The notes under the pieces: model-generated | The model's input: only the letters and a program-made list of their open reading frames with translations | The model's database searches: none | What the model was told of the DNA's origin: nothing | Shown here: one piece after another, positions 9,055 through 21,781 of the stretch | Position numbering within the stretch: position 1 is the stretch's first letter | How the letters are laid out: every line of letters begins with the position of its first letter | Program-made: the position numbers and the translations under genes | Assembly: GCF_900168295.1 (NCBI RefSeq) | Contig: NZ_FVZL01000001.1 | Location: forward strand, 248,001 to 312,000 | DNA: 64,000 nucleotides | Direction: 5' to 3' | From: Arthrobacter sp. P2b | Lineage (GTDB): Bacteria > Actinomycetota > Actinomycetes > Actinomycetales > Micrococcaceae

Positions 9055-9567
9055 ATGTCCATCACTCCAACTATGAAAACCCGTTCAACCCGGGCAAAGA
9101 TCGCCCTGGTTCCGGTCCTTTCATTCGGTCTGCTCGCGGGTGCCGCGGCTGTCGCCGCCCCGGCTGCAGCCCATGACGACCGCGACCGCGACCACCGACA
9201 CGGCTGCAACGTCCAACCTTTGAAACCGACCGATGCACGCGGCGATTGGGTGAACTTCCCGATCAGCGTGAAATGCGATGACGGAAGAAAGGTCGTCCAC
9301 ATCCAGCAGAAGCGCTATGAAAAGGATCGCGGTCGCGACACAAGGCTGCACGATGGCAACCACGACGCATTCCACATCTATGTGCACCGCGCCGACCGCA
9401 AGGAGGTCAAAGACAGGTACGACCAGGTGAGCCGTAGGCTTGACCGCCGTGGCCCGGAAGAGGTTTACCACGAGATCAGGTTCGCTGTGGATAAAGGACA
9501 TGGCCGGCTTGAGTGGTCCGGATGGGTAAAGAGCGAGACATTGACGGGCGTCAACTCGCATCATTAG
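9055..9567 (+). CDS. secreted hypothetical protein with signal peptide
   Basis: This 170-residue product opens with a basic segment (residues 8-15), a hydrophobic core (about 16-35) and an alanine-rich stretch ending APAAAH at residue 40, a convincing Sec signal with cleavage near residue 39. The mature part is very charged, rich in Asp, Arg, His and Lys, with two cysteines (in HGCNVQ and VKCDDG) that could form a disulfide outside the cell. I do not recognise the family. The ATG at 9055 is chosen because CAGGAG lies eight bases upstream and the signal peptide starts there. A strong terminator follows 22 bases after the stop, so it is probably monocistronic. Confidence 0.7.
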   Translation: MSITPTMKTRSTRAKIALVPVLSFGLLAGAAAVAAPAAAHDDRDRDHRHGCNVQPLKPTDARGDWVNFPISVKCDDGRKVVHIQQKRYEKDRGRDTRLHDGNHDAFHIYVHRADRKEVKDRYDQVSRRLDRRGPEEVYHEIRFAVDKGHGRLEWSGWVKSETLTGVNSHH

Positions 9568-9589
9568 TGAATAGAAGGACCCTCATACG

Positions 9590-9623
9590 GGAGCCAGGGG
9601 CACAAGCCCCTGGCTCCTTATTT
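9590..9623 (+). terminator. rho-independent terminator after the secreted protein gene
   Basis: A perfect 12-bp stem (GGAGCCAGGGGC with GCCCCTGGCTCC) closes a four-base loop and is followed by TTATTT. Confidence 0.85.
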
Positions 9624-9722
9624 GTGCCACGGTTCGTCTTTGTAACGAGGTTCGTCATTGGTTGGAGGACGGCCTGGGGTTGGAACGCCCCCTTGACTCG
9701 CCGCCCCACCCTTCCCTACACT

Positions 9723-9758
9723 TTTCATAAAGCAGAATCTAAATTCCACAAAGCGGAA
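9723..9758. promoter_or_regulatory. tandem operator in front of hyi
   Basis: Two 15-bp palindromic sites, TTTCATAAAGCAGAA (9723-9737) and TTCCACAAAGCGGAA (9744-9758), start exactly 21 bp apart, putting them on the same face of the helix. The same two-site layout with the same spacing lies in front of uraD at 27721-27756. The TTCC-N7-GGAA form suits an IclR-family dimer; the IclR gene at 28832 is the best candidate. Confidence 0.7.
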
Positions 9759-9820
9759 ACGGTTGAAGGGCCGGGGAAGCGCGGGAAGATAGATCAAAGC
9801 CCTCCCCGGAAGGACCTACG

Positions 9821-10621
9821 ATGACGTACACAGTGAACTGCTCCATCCTCCTCACGGAGCTGCCCCTGCTTGAGCGCCCGGCAGCCGCCAAGGCAGCGGG
9901 TTTTGACGCTGTCGAGTTCTGGTGGCCGTTTGAGTCCTCCGTTCCCGCCGACGCCCAGGTCACCGATTTCGAGAACGCCATCAAGGACGCCGGTGTTCAG
10001 CTGACAGGCCTGAACTTCAACGCCGGCAACATGCCCGGAGGTGACCGCGGCCTGGTTTCCTGGAAGGGACGCTGCTCCGAATTCAAGGACAACATCGACG
10101 TCGTGGCCGGCATCGGCGAGCGCCTGGGCTGCAAGGCCTTCAACGCCCTCTACGGCAACCGGCAGGACGAATTCAGCCCCGAAGAGCAGGACGAGCTGGC
10201 CGCCAGGAACCTGGCAGCTGCCGCAGAAGGCGTCTCCCGCATCGGCGGCACCGTCCTCCTCGAACCCGTCAGCGGCGCACCCAAGTATCCGCTCCTCACC
10301 GCTGACGACGCACTCAAGGTCATCGCCCGCGTCAAGGCCGAGTCAGGCGCCACCAACGTCAAGCTCCTCGCCGACTTCTACCACCTGGCAGTCAACGGCG
10401 ACGACGTCGAGTCCGTCATCGAAAACCACGCCAAGGACTTCGGCCACATCCAGATCGCCGACAACCCCGGCCGCGGCGCACCCGGCACCGGAGAGCTTCC
10501 CCTCGGCGAGTGGATCGCCCGCAGCCGCGAACTCGGCTACGACGGCTACATCGGCCTCGAATACAAGGAACCGCAGGAAACGGCCTTCAGCTGGGCAATC
10601 CGCCAGCGCGTCAGCCAGTAA
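9821..10621 (+). CDS. hyi: hydroxypyruvate isomerase
   Basis: This 266-residue TIM-barrel protein of the AP-endonuclease-2/xylose-isomerase-like superfamily interconverts hydroxypyruvate and tartronate semialdehyde. Supporting segments are the opening FDAVEFWWPFE, the NALYGNR and LLEPVSGAPKYPL regions, the metal-site stretch KLLADFYHLAVNGDD, FGHIQIADNPGRGAPGTGE and the closing YIGLEYKE. The length is normal for Hyi (about 258-270). The ATG has GGAAGGA upstream. It is the first gene of a rightward group with glxR, gcl, glxK and allB, which places it firmly in glyoxylate salvage. A tandem operator in its promoter is shared with uraD. Confidence 0.92.
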   Translation: MTYTVNCSILLTELPLLERPAAAKAAGFDAVEFWWPFESSVPADAQVTDFENAIKDAGVQLTGLNFNAGNMPGGDRGLVSWKGRCSEFKDNIDVVAGIGERLGCKAFNALYGNRQDEFSPEEQDELAARNLAAAAEGVSRIGGTVLLEPVSGAPKYPLLTADDALKVIARVKAESGATNVKLLADFYHLAVNGDDVESVIENHAKDFGHIQIADNPGRGAPGTGELPLGEWIARSRELGYDGYIGLEYKEPQETAFSWAIRQRVSQ

Positions 10622-10632
10622 TCCCCACCCCG

Positions 10633-10698
10633 CCCAACTGAGTAGCAGTAGATGTCGTTTAGAGCCCTCAAAACGACATCTACTGCGACCTAGTTGGG
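10633..10698. repeat. 66-bp palindromic intergenic repeat, copy 1
   Basis: The outer arms read CCCAACTGAGTAGCAGTAG on the left and an imperfect complement ending TAGTTGGG on the right, with inner arms ATGTCGTTT and AAACGACAT. Two further copies of exactly the same length lie at 55238-55303 and 60798-60863. This one sits between hyi and glxR. Confidence 0.85.
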
Positions 10699-10732
10699 TA
10701 ACCCCCCACAGACTTCAGAAAAGAGAACCATC

Positions 10733-11611
10733 ATGAGCAACGTTGCAGTCATCGGACTCGGAATCATGGGCCTGCCCATGGCCATCAACCTAGTCAAGGC
10801 CGGCCACACCGTCACCGGCTTCAACCGCAGCCAGGACAAGATCGACAAGCTGGTCTCCGAAGGCGGCAAGGGCGCCACGAGCATCACCGACGCCGTGAAG
10901 GACGCCGACGTCGTCATCACCATGGTGCCGGACTCCCCCGACGTTGAGGGCGTGGTCAGCGGCAAGGACGGCGTCTTCGCCAACGCCAAGAAGGGCACGC
11001 TCTGGATCGATGCCTCCAGCATCCGCCCCGACGTCGCCAAGCGGCTCAGCGACGACGCCCGCGAAGCCGGGATCCGGCCCCTCGACGCACCGGTCTCCGG
11101 CGGCGAACAGGGCGCCATCGACGCCGTCCTCTCCATCATGGTGGGCGGCGAGAAGGAAGACTTCGACGGAGCGTCGGACGTCCTGAACGCCGTCGGCAAG
11201 ACCATCGTCCACGTCGGCCCCTCCGGCTCCGGCCAGACCGTCAAGGCAGCCAACCAGCTGATCGTCGCCGTCAACATCCAGGTCCTCGGCGAGGCCATCG
11301 CCTTCCTCGAGGCCTACGGTGTGGATACCGACGCCGCCCTCAAGGTCCTCGGCGGCGGCCTGGCCGGTTCCAAGGTCCTGGACCAGAAGGGCCAGAAGAT
11401 GCTGGACCGCAACTTCGACCCCGGCTTCCGTCTCGCCCTGCACCATAAGGACCTGGGCATCGTCACTTCCGCCGCCCGCGAAGCCAACGTCGCCGTCCCC
11501 CTCGGCGCCGTCGTCGCACAGCTCGTCGCCGCCACCGTCAACCAGGGCCACGGCGCACTGGACCACTCCGGACTCTTCAAGCAGGTCCTGCAGCTCTCCG
11601 GCCGCGAGTAA
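10733..11611 (+). CDS. glxR: 2-hydroxy-3-oxopropionate (tartronate semialdehyde) reductase
   Basis: This 292-residue beta-hydroxyacid dehydrogenase reduces tartronate semialdehyde to glycerate with NAD(P)H. The Rossmann motif GLGIMGLPMA is at residues 8-17. The family substrate motif DAPVSGGEQGA and the catalytic-Lys region GQTVKAANQLIVA follow, then the helical C-terminal domain with LHHKDLG. The start at 10733 (MSNVAVIG) is chosen because it begins right at the Rossmann strand with AAGAGAA upstream; an earlier in-frame GTG lies inside the palindromic repeat. It sits between hyi and gcl, the classic glyoxylate-to-glycerate arrangement. Unrelated to the corynebacterial regulator also called GlxR. 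Confidence 0.93.
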   Translation: MSNVAVIGLGIMGLPMAINLVKAGHTVTGFNRSQDKIDKLVSEGGKGATSITDAVKDADVVITMVPDSPDVEGVVSGKDGVFANAKKGTLWIDASSIRPDVAKRLSDDAREAGIRPLDAPVSGGEQGAIDAVLSIMVGGEKEDFDGASDVLNAVGKTIVHVGPSGSGQTVKAANQLIVAVNIQVLGEAIAFLEAYGVDTDAALKVLGGGLAGSKVLDQKGQKMLDRNFDPGFRLALHHKDLGIVTSAAREANVAVPLGAVVAQLVAATVNQGHGALDHSGLFKQVLQLSGRE

Positions 11612-11613
11612 CC

Positions 11614-11862
11614 GGTGATTGAGCCTGGGCCCACGCCCGCAGGGTTCCCTGGCCGAGCTTGCGAGGCAAGGGGGCGGGTGGGGAGCAAAATCCAGTTTTC
11701 GGCAGGCTCAACCACCAGCCCCCCTCCCAAAACGGGGCACATTGACACGGACACGCCGGCCGCCGTCGTAAATTACTACGCCGACTCCCCCAAACTGCCC
11801 CGCGACGGCTCGCCGGGCTACTTCAGCACACCCAAAAACAGGTTTCAGCAGGCTCAACCACC
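11614..11862. repeat. GGTTGAGCCTG-type repeat cluster between glxR and gcl
   Basis: A left arm GGTGATTGAGCCTG (11614-11627) faces CAGGCTCAACCACC (11703-11716) across about 75 bases. A second right-hand arm, GGTTTCAGCAGGCTCAACC, begins at 11841. These are degenerate relatives of the compact hairpins at 32404-32442 and 58575-58613. No gene is seen in the gap of 283 bases before gcl. Confidence 0.7.
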
Positions 11863-11894
11863 GGGCCCAACCAAAAGCTTCCAAGGAGCACACC

Positions 11895-13685
<1,791 letters not shown>

Positions 13686-13706
13686 ACCAGAAAAGACAGC
13701 ACTGCC

Positions 13707-14903
13707 ATGCGCATCGTCATTGCCCCGGACAAGTTCAAGGGATCGCTCTCCGCCCCGGACGTCTGCACGCACCTGGAAAAGGGACTGCAGCGTGGCGCCG
13801 GCGGCAACCTTGACGTCGTCCGGATTCCGGTGGCCGACGGCGGCGAGGGCACCCTCGACGCCGCCGTCGGCTCCGGCTTCATCCGCCGCACGGCAACGGT
13901 GAGCGGCCCCACCGGCCAGCCGGTGCGCGCGGACTTCGCCGTCCGGGACCACGAGGCCGTCATCGAGATGGCCACCGCCTCCGGGCTGGCGCTGGTGCCG
14001 CAGGTGGCCCGCGGCGGAAAGCCAACGTCCGCGGATGCCACGACGGCCAGCAGCCTGGGCACCGGCCAGCTGATCCGCGCGGCCCTGGACGCCGGCTGCC
14101 GCCGGATCGTGTTGGGCGTGGGCGGTAGCGCCAATACCGACGGCGGTGCAGGGCTCCTGCAGGGGCTCGGCGCACGGTTCCTGGACGCAAGGAACAACGA
14201 ACTGCCCCCCGGCGGTGCTGCGCTGGCCAACCTGCACAGCATCGACTTCACCCACTTTGAACCCCGTCTGGTGGACACACGCTTTGTGCTGGCGTCCGAC
14301 GTCGACAACCCCCTGCTGGGCGCCCAGGGCGCCGCGGCGGTTTTCGGCCCGCAGAAGGGCGCCACACAACAGGACGTCGGCATGCTCGACGCCGCCCTGG
14401 CCAGGTTTGTCGAAGTCCTGGCCAGGGAAATCGGATTCCGCGCCGTCAAGGCCGCGGAGGCTCCCGGCGCGGGGGCGGCCGGCGGGGTTGGCTTCGCAGC
14501 CATCGCCGCCCTGGCCGCAACCCGGCGTCCGGGGATCGACGTTGTCCTCGGATTCACGGGACTCGCCGAACGCCTGGCCGGAGCCGACCTGGTGATTACC
14601 GGGGAAGGCAGCCTGGACGAGCAGAGCCTGCTGGGCAAGACCCCCATGGGTGTGGCCCGGGCAGCCGCTGCACAGGGCGTTCCGGTCATCGCCGTCTGCG
14701 GCCGTACCACGCTGGCGGAAGACCAGGCAGTCGCCGCCGGGTTCGAGGAGATTTACGCTTTGACAGAGCTCGAAAGCAATGTAGACAGGTGCATAGCAGA
14801 GGCCGGACAGCTTCTGGAGCAGCTGGGCACCCAGATCAGCGGGAGGTTGGCGGCCGAACGGCCCGCCCGCACCGCAAGTACCAAGGAGGACCTCCATGTC
14901 TGA
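13707..14903 (+). CDS. glxK: glycerate kinase (GarK/GlxK family)
   Basis: This 398-residue kinase phosphorylates glycerate, feeding the product of GlxR into lower glycolysis. Family landmarks are [15 protein letters not shown] at the N-terminus, [48 protein letters not shown] and [18 protein letters not shown]. The length is near the usual 380. It starts 21 bases after gcl and its last eight bases overlap the allB start, so translation is probably coupled. With hyi, glxR and gcl it completes conversion of glyoxylate to phosphoglycerate. Confidence 0.95.
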   Translation: MRIVIAPDKFKGSLSAPDVCTHLEKGLQRGAGGNLDVVRIPVADGGEGTLDAAVGSGFIRRTATVSGPTGQPVRADFAVRDHEAVIEMATASGLALVPQVARGGKPTSADATTASSLGTGQLIRAALDAGCRRIVLGVGGSANTDGGAGLLQGLGARFLDARNNELPPGGAALANLHSIDFTHFEPRLVDTRFVLASDVDNPLLGAQGAAAVFGPQKGATQQDVGMLDAALARFVEVLAREIGFRAVKAAEAPGAGAAGGVGFAAIAALAATRRPGIDVVLGFTGLAERLAGADLVITGEGSLDEQSLLGKTPMGVARAAAAQGVPVIAVCGRTTLAEDQAVAAGFEEIYALTELESNVDRCIAEAGQLLEQLGTQISGRLAAERPARTASTKEDLHV

Positions 14904-16239
14904 AGACCGTTACGACCTGGTCATCCGGGGCCGGCGCATCATGACCACCGCCGGAATCGCCCCGCGCGAGGTGGGCGTCCGCGGTGGCAAGATCGTTGCG
15001 CTCGAGCCGCTGGGCAACGGCCTGGCCGGCACCGAAATCATCGAACTCGCCGACGACGAAACCCTGCTTCCCGGCCTGGTGGACACCCACGTCCACGTCA
15101 ACGAGCCCGGCCGCACCGAGTGGGAGGGCTTCGCCTCCGCCACCCGCGCCGCCGCAGCCGGCGGCGTCACCACTATTATCGACATGCCGCTGAACTCCGT
15201 ACCACCCACCACCACGGTGGAGAACCTCAAACTCAAGCGCGAGGTGGCCGAGGACCAGGCGTTCATCGACGTCGGGTTCTGGGGCGGCGCCATCCCCGGC
15301 AACAAGGCCGACCTGCGCCCCCTGCACGACGACGGCGTGTTCGGCTTCAAGTGCTTCCTGCTGCACTCGGGCGTGGACGAGTTCCCGCACCTGGACGCGG
15401 ACGAGATGGAGGAGGACATGGCCGAGCTGAAGTCCTTCGATTCCCTCATGATCGTCCACGCCGAGGACTCGCACGCCATCGACCGCGCACCCCACCCCGG
15501 CGGCGACCACTACTCCACGTTCCTGGCCTCCCGCCCACGCGGCGCCGAGAACAAGGCCATCGCCGAGGTCATCGAACGGGCCCGCTGGACCGGTGCGCGT
15601 GCGCACATCCTGCACCTGTCGTCGTCGGACGCGCTGCCCATGATCGCCTCCGCAAAGCGCGACGGCGTCAAGCTCACCGTGGAGACGTGCCCGCACTACC
15701 TGACGCTGATGGCCGAGGAAATCCCCGACGGCGCCACCGCGTACAAGTGCTGCCCGCCGATCCGCGAGGCCTCCAACCGGGAGCTGCTGTGGCAGGGCCT
15801 GCAGGACGGCACCATCGACTGCATCGTTTCGGATCACTCCCCCTCCACCCTGGACCTGAAGGACCTGGAAAACGGCGACTTCGCCGTGGCCTGGGGCGGG
15901 GTCTCCTCGCTGCAGCTGGGCCTGTCCCTGATCTGGAGCGAAGCCCGGCACCGCGGCATCCCGCTGGAGCAGGTTGTCAGCTGGATGGCGGAGAAGCCCG
16001 CCAACCTGGCCCGGCTCACCAACAAGGGCCAGCTGGCGCTGGGCTACGACGCCGACTTCGCGGTGTTCGCGCCGGATGAGGCCTTCGTGGTGGACGTCTC
16101 CAAGCTCAAGCACAAGAACCCCATCACCCCGTACGACGGCAAGGCGCTCTCCGGAGTGGTCCGCAAGACGTTCCTGCGCGGCGCCGTGGTGGACGGCCAG
16201 ACCCCCACGGGCAAGCTGATCCGCCGCGGCGGAGTGTAA
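14896..16239 (+). CDS. allB: allantoinase
   Basis: This 447-residue amidohydrolase opens the hydantoin ring of allantoin to allantoate. The binuclear metal site is visible: [17 protein letters not shown], the likely carboxylated Lys in [24 protein letters not shown] and the Asp of [10 protein letters not shown]. These residues and the length match AllB rather than dihydroorotase or dihydropyrimidinase. The start overlaps glxK by eight bases with AAGGAGG nine bases before the ATG. It links this operon to purine breakdown; the urate-side genes uraD and uraH are 12 kb away under what looks like the same operator. Allantoate and ureidoglycolate enzymes are not in the window. Confidence 0.94.
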   Translation: MSEDRYDLVIRGRRIMTTAGIAPREVGVRGGKIVALEPLGNGLAGTEIIELADDETLLPGLVDTHVHVNEPGRTEWEGFASATRAAAAGGVTTIIDMPLNSVPPTTTVENLKLKREVAEDQAFIDVGFWGGAIPGNKADLRPLHDDGVFGFKCFLLHSGVDEFPHLDADEMEEDMAELKSFDSLMIVHAEDSHAIDRAPHPGGDHYSTFLASRPRGAENKAIAEVIERARWTGARAHILHLSSSDALPMIASAKRDGVKLTVETCPHYLTLMAEEIPDGATAYKCCPPIREASNRELLWQGLQDGTIDCIVSDHSPSTLDLKDLENGDFAVAWGGVSSLQLGLSLIWSEARHRGIPLEQVVSWMAEKPANLARLTNKGQLALGYDADFAVFAPDEAFVVDVSKLKHKNPITPYDGKALSGVVRKTFLRGAVVDGQTPTGKLIRRGGV

Positions 16240-16248
16240 GGACGCGCC

Positions 16249-16923
16249 ATGGCAGTGGAAGTCCACCATCCGCGGACGGCTTACCGTCCGCGGCTGGCCC
16301 AGCCCAAAGCTGCCGCCCGCGGCCTCGCCGTGTGGGTGGTTCCCGGGGAGGGCACCAGCCCGGAACTCCTTGCCCGCGCCGCCCAACTGGTCCTTGCCAG
16401 GGCCCTGCAGACTGCTCCGGAGGCGGAAGTCCATTGGCCTGCTGCCGGAGCTCCCACGTCCGGGGTCTCCGCCTCGGCGGAAGGAGCCGCAGACGACTCC
16501 TCTCAGCCTTCCTCCGCAGCGGAGAACCCCAGCGCCGCCTCTCGTGGCGCACAAACGGACGACGACGGCGGCACCCGGCTGCCGCCGTCGGCCGGCCCCG
16601 TCAGCCGCATGGCCGTGGACCTGGCCGCCGATACCGTCCTCCTGGACGGCAGGCCGGTGCCGCTCACCGGCGTCGAATTCAAGGTGCTCCGCTACCTGGT
16701 GACCCACCTGTCCCGCACGGTGGGCCGGGAGGAGCTGCAGGAGTTCCTGGACTCGTTCGAAACCCCCGGCGCCTCGGCTCGATCCATCGATGTTTACGTG
16801 GGCCGGATCCGCCGGAAACTGGGCAATGCGCGCCATGCCGTGGCCACTGTCCGCGGCGGCGGATACCAGTTCGTGCCGGGAAAATCGGCAACAGTTCGCG
16901 GCCCGGCGGAATACTGCATATGA
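16249..16923 (+). CDS. winged-helix DNA-binding protein lacking a receiver domain
   Basis: This 224-residue protein ends in an OmpR/PhoB-type winged helix at about residues 128-220: GVEFKVLRYLVTH, the recognition helix region SARSIDVYVGRIRRKLG and the wing TVRGGGYQFVPG. There is no phospho-acceptor receiver domain. Instead the first 60 residues form an unrecognised segment (RGLAVWVVPGEG, then a helix), followed by a low-complexity Ala/Ser/Pro linker. It starts ten bases after allB and is likely cotranscribed. The Ala-, Ser- and Gly-rich linker suggests a tethered two-domain regulator. Whether it controls this operon is unknown. An orphan two-component output domain is the simplest reading. 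Confidence 0.75.
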   Translation: MAVEVHHPRTAYRPRLAQPKAAARGLAVWVVPGEGTSPELLARAAQLVLARALQTAPEAEVHWPAAGAPTSGVSASAEGAADDSSQPSSAAENPSAASRGAQTDDDGGTRLPPSAGPVSRMAVDLAADTVLLDGRPVPLTGVEFKVLRYLVTHLSRTVGREELQEFLDSFETPGASARSIDVYVGRIRRKLGNARHAVATVRGGGYQFVPGKSATVRGPAEYCI

Positions 16924-17003
16924 CGCCGGAGTTGTATGACTGAGCGGGAAGCCGCTTCACTTGATGTCTTGCCAGTAATGACAAACCCTTCCAAAGGAAC
17001 GCC

Positions 17004-17483
17004 ATGAGCCACACCCTGACCACCAAGCTTCAGCCCGGAACCCAGGCCCCTGACTTCACCCTCCAGGACGCCCAGGGCCGCCAGACTGCCTTGGCCGACT
17101 ACCGTGGCAAAAATGTCATCGTGTACTTCTACCCCAAGGCCGCCACCCCCGGCTGCACCACCGAGGCCTGCGATTTCCGCGACAGCCTGGCCTCCCTGCA
17201 GGGCAAGGGCTACGAGGTCATCGGCATCTCCCCGGATGCCCCGGAGGCCCTGGCCGGCTTCACCGGCGACTTCTCCCTGACCTTCCCGCTGCTCTCCGAC
17301 GAGGACCACGCGGTTGCCCTGGCCTACGGCGCCCGGGGCGAGAAGCTGGTCAACGGCGAGATCGTTGAGGGCATCGTCCGCTCCACCGTGGTGGTGGACC
17401 CGGACGGCAACGTCACCCTGGCCCAGTACCAGGTCCAGGCTGACGGACACGTCGCAGCGCTGAAGGAAGCCCTGGGAATCTAA
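17004..17483 (+). CDS. bcp: thioredoxin-dependent peroxiredoxin, Bcp/PrxQ type
   Basis: This 159-residue cytoplasmic peroxidase reduces hydrogen peroxide and organic hydroperoxides. The peroxidatic Cys is Cys51 in ATPGCTTEACDF and the resolving Cys is Cys56, the five-residue spacing typical of alpha-helical PrxQ. GKNVIVYFYPKA precedes it and Arg in the later GIVRSTVVVD strand completes the active site. The ATG has AAAGGAA upstream. It is followed by a tandem repeat and a terminator, so it is probably monocistronic. Confidence 0.94.
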   Translation: MSHTLTTKLQPGTQAPDFTLQDAQGRQTALADYRGKNVIVYFYPKAATPGCTTEACDFRDSLASLQGKGYEVIGISPDAPEALAGFTGDFSLTFPLLSDEDHAVALAYGARGEKLVNGEIVEGIVRSTVVVDPDGNVTLAQYQVQADGHVAALKEALGI

Positions 17484-17505
17484 CCTCCCCGTCTTCCCAC
17501 CACCG

Positions 17506-17565
17506 GGACGCTCCATCACGTCTTGCGTGTTTTTTCAGGACGCTCCATCACGTCCTGCGTGTTTT
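17506..17565. repeat. two tandem copies of a 28-bp unit after bcp
   Basis: The unit begins GGACGCTCCATCACGTC and ends TGCGTGTTTT; copies start at 17506 and 17538 (period 32) and differ at one position. They lie between bcp and its terminator. Function unknown. Confidence 0.75.
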
Positions 17566-17567
17566 CC

Positions 17568-17608
17568 CCTAACGCCCCTGCAGATCCTGCGGGGGCGTTA
17601 GGCGTTTT
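17568..17608 (+). terminator. rho-independent terminator downstream of bcp
   Basis: An 11-bp stem (CCTAACGCCCC with GGGGCGTTAGG) encloses a 13-base loop and is followed by CGTTTT. Confidence 0.8.
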
Positions 17609-17691
17609 CCGGGCAAAGCCGGAGCCGACAGCCCGGTGGACCGGGCACAATGGCAATGTCGCCCTGCAGCTGCTTTGAAAGGAGGACCCGG

Positions 17692-18507
17692 ATGGCAAGG
17701 AAAGAACTGGACCGCAGCGGGTTAGTCCTGCAGTTCGAGGACGAGTTTGAAGGACCGGACCTGGACAGCAGCAAGTGGATCCCGCGCTACCTTCCGCAGT
17801 GGAGCAACTCCGATAGCGCCCGCGCCAGGTACCGTTTCACCTCCGACGGGCTGGCGTTGATGATCGAGGAGGACCAGGCTCCGTGGTCCCCTGAGCACAA
17901 CGGGGGCCTGCGCGTTTCCAACCTCCAGACAGGTGTTTTTTCCGGGCCGCTGGGGAGCACCGAAGGCCAGCACCACTTCACCCCCGGCCTCAGGGTCACC
18001 GAGGCCCAGGCAGAGCAGCGGCTGTACACCCCGCACGACGGGCTCATCGAGGCCCGCGTTGCCGCCATCGCCGATCCCGCCTGCATGGTTGCCCTGTGGA
18101 TGATCGGCTTCGAAGACATCCCGGAACACTCCGCCGAGATCTGCATCTTCGAGATCTTCGGCTCGGATATTGGTGCCGGCACCGCAAAGGTCGGCATGGG
18201 AGTGCATCCCTTCGGGGACCCCCGTATCCAGGACGATTTCCGGAAAATAGAACTGGCTGCGGACGTGACCGAATTTCATTCCTACAGCGCCGACTGGACG
18301 GCGGACGGTGTCGATTTTTATGTTGATGACCGGTTTGTGGCCGCGGTGGAACAGTCGCCGGACTATCCCATGCAGCTCATGCTCAACGTCTACGAGTTTG
18401 AAGGCGCATCCCCGTCGGCGTCCACGTATCCGAAGGAGTTCCTGGTGGACTGGGTCCGCGGTTACCGTCGCGAACCGAATCCCGTTGCCGCTTCCCCGGC
18501 CCAATGA
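17692..18507 (+). CDS. GH16-like (concanavalin-fold) protein with altered catalytic motif
   Basis: This 271-residue protein has no signal peptide, unusual for an extracellular glucanase. The fold signature is readable: FEDEFEGPDLDSSKW at the N-terminus, GLIEARVAAI and LWMIGF in mid-protein, then AEICIFEIFG and a final DWVRGYRR strand. GH16 enzymes normally read ExDxxE, with Glu nucleophile, helper Asp and Glu acid/base. Here the segment is Glu149-Ile-Cys-Ile-Phe-Glu154, so Cys151 replaces the Asp. Activity may be lost or changed. The start at 17692 follows GGAGG by six bases. The next gene, a GNAT protein, starts 12 bases downstream. Confidence 0.75.
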   Translation: MARKELDRSGLVLQFEDEFEGPDLDSSKWIPRYLPQWSNSDSARARYRFTSDGLALMIEEDQAPWSPEHNGGLRVSNLQTGVFSGPLGSTEGQHHFTPGLRVTEAQAEQRLYTPHDGLIEARVAAIADPACMVALWMIGFEDIPEHSAEICIFEIFGSDIGAGTAKVGMGVHPFGDPRIQDDFRKIELAADVTEFHSYSADWTADGVDFYVDDRFVAAVEQSPDYPMQLMLNVYEFEGASPSASTYPKEFLVDWVRGYRREPNPVAASPAQ

Positions 18508-18519
18508 CAGGATGGCCGC

Positions 18520-19092
18520 ATGGTCATCGAGGTCCGTCCGGCCACCAGTTTCCAGGACGTCCGCGCGCTCGTCGGGCCCAAACGGCCCGACGCGAACGTC
18601 TGCTGGTGCCTGAGCTACCGCATCCCGTCCAAGCAGAACCAGGCGCTGCACGGAACGGAGCGCGGGGAGCTGGTAAAGCAGTTGGTGGCGGAGGATCCGC
18701 CGCCGGGTGTGCTGGCGTACGACGGCGGCGAGCCAGTGGGGTGGGCCGCGGTCCACCCCCGCGCGGACACAAGTTTCGCCACCAACCGCCGCATCCCGCA
18801 CGTGGATGACCTGGATGTGTGGTCCGTGTGGTGCATCCGTGTCCGGCCCGGCCACCGCGGCAACGGCATTTCGCACGCACTATTGGCAGGCGCGGTGGAG
18901 CTCGCCCGCTCGTACGGGGCGCCCGCCGTCGAAGGCTATCCGGTGGACAACGGCGGGAAGAAAGTGGACCTCACCATGGCCTATGTTGGCACCCGCAAAC
19001 TCTTCGAGGACGCAGGCTTCACCAAGGCGGCGGACACGGACTCGGTGCTGAACGGCTTTCCGCGGGTGCTGATGCGGCTTTCGCTGCGGTAA
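18520..19092 (+). CDS. GNAT-family acetyltransferase
   Basis: This 190-residue protein carries a GNAT fold. Motif A is VWCIRVRPGHRGNGISHALL (acetyl-CoA pyrophosphate loop RGNGIS). The N-terminal part includes NVCWCLSYRI, and the last strand is DSVLNGFPRVLMRLSL. The acceptor substrate cannot be assigned. It follows the GH16-like gene by 12 bases and is probably cotranscribed with it. A hairpin shared with the convergent katG follows its stop. Confidence 0.82.
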   Translation: MVIEVRPATSFQDVRALVGPKRPDANVCWCLSYRIPSKQNQALHGTERGELVKQLVAEDPPPGVLAYDGGEPVGWAAVHPRADTSFATNRRIPHVDDLDVWSVWCIRVRPGHRGNGISHALLAGAVELARSYGAPAVEGYPVDNGGKKVDLTMAYVGTRKLFEDAGFTKAADTDSVLNGFPRVLMRLSLR

Positions 19093-19098
19093 GACGGC

Positions 19099-19132
19099 GT
19101 CCGGGCCGGCCGCAGGTGCAGCCGGCCCGGAC
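19099..19132. terminator. shared hairpin between GNAT gene and katG
   Basis: A perfect 12-bp stem (GTCCGGGCCGGC with its complement) closes a ten-base loop between two convergent genes. There is no T run, so it may act only as a transcript 3'-end or pause structure. Confidence 0.6.
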
Positions 19133-19154
19133 AGACCATCCAGTGCCTTGGGGG

Positions 19155-21608
<2,454 letters not shown>

Positions 21609-21728
21609 TTATGGTTTCTTCCACCATTTGCCGGGCCAGTCTTCGTCGATCGCCCACAACGCCAGGAGCAGCGCGTCAACTGTCATAAGGCCGGCAATAA
21701 GGTACGCCCAACCTGTCCACCAACCCAT
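21609..21728 (-). CDS. 39-residue tryptophan-rich single-span membrane protein
   Basis: This short frame has AGGAG six bases before its ATG, a near-ideal ribosome binding site. The translation begins MGWWTGWAYLIAGLM, continues with a hydrophobic helix through about residue 26 and ends with an acidic then Trp/Lys tail, WPGKWWKKP. It contains seven tryptophans in 39 residues. One membrane span with aromatic belts at both ends is the obvious reading. It lies alone between divergent katG and the next leftward gene. Function unknown; the start signal and composition argue that it is real. Confidence 0.6.
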   Translation of the reverse strand: MGWWTGWAYLIAGLMTVDALLLALWAIDEDWPGKWWKKP

Positions 21729-21781
21729 GGCAATCTCCTGACTGTATCCCCCAGCCACTCGATTGCTCCTAAGTGTGGCAC

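Noticed and set aside
14836..16836. Long minus-strand frame across allB and the winged-helix gene
   Set aside because: Antisense to allB, which has every metal ligand; the composition is typical of a shadow frame.
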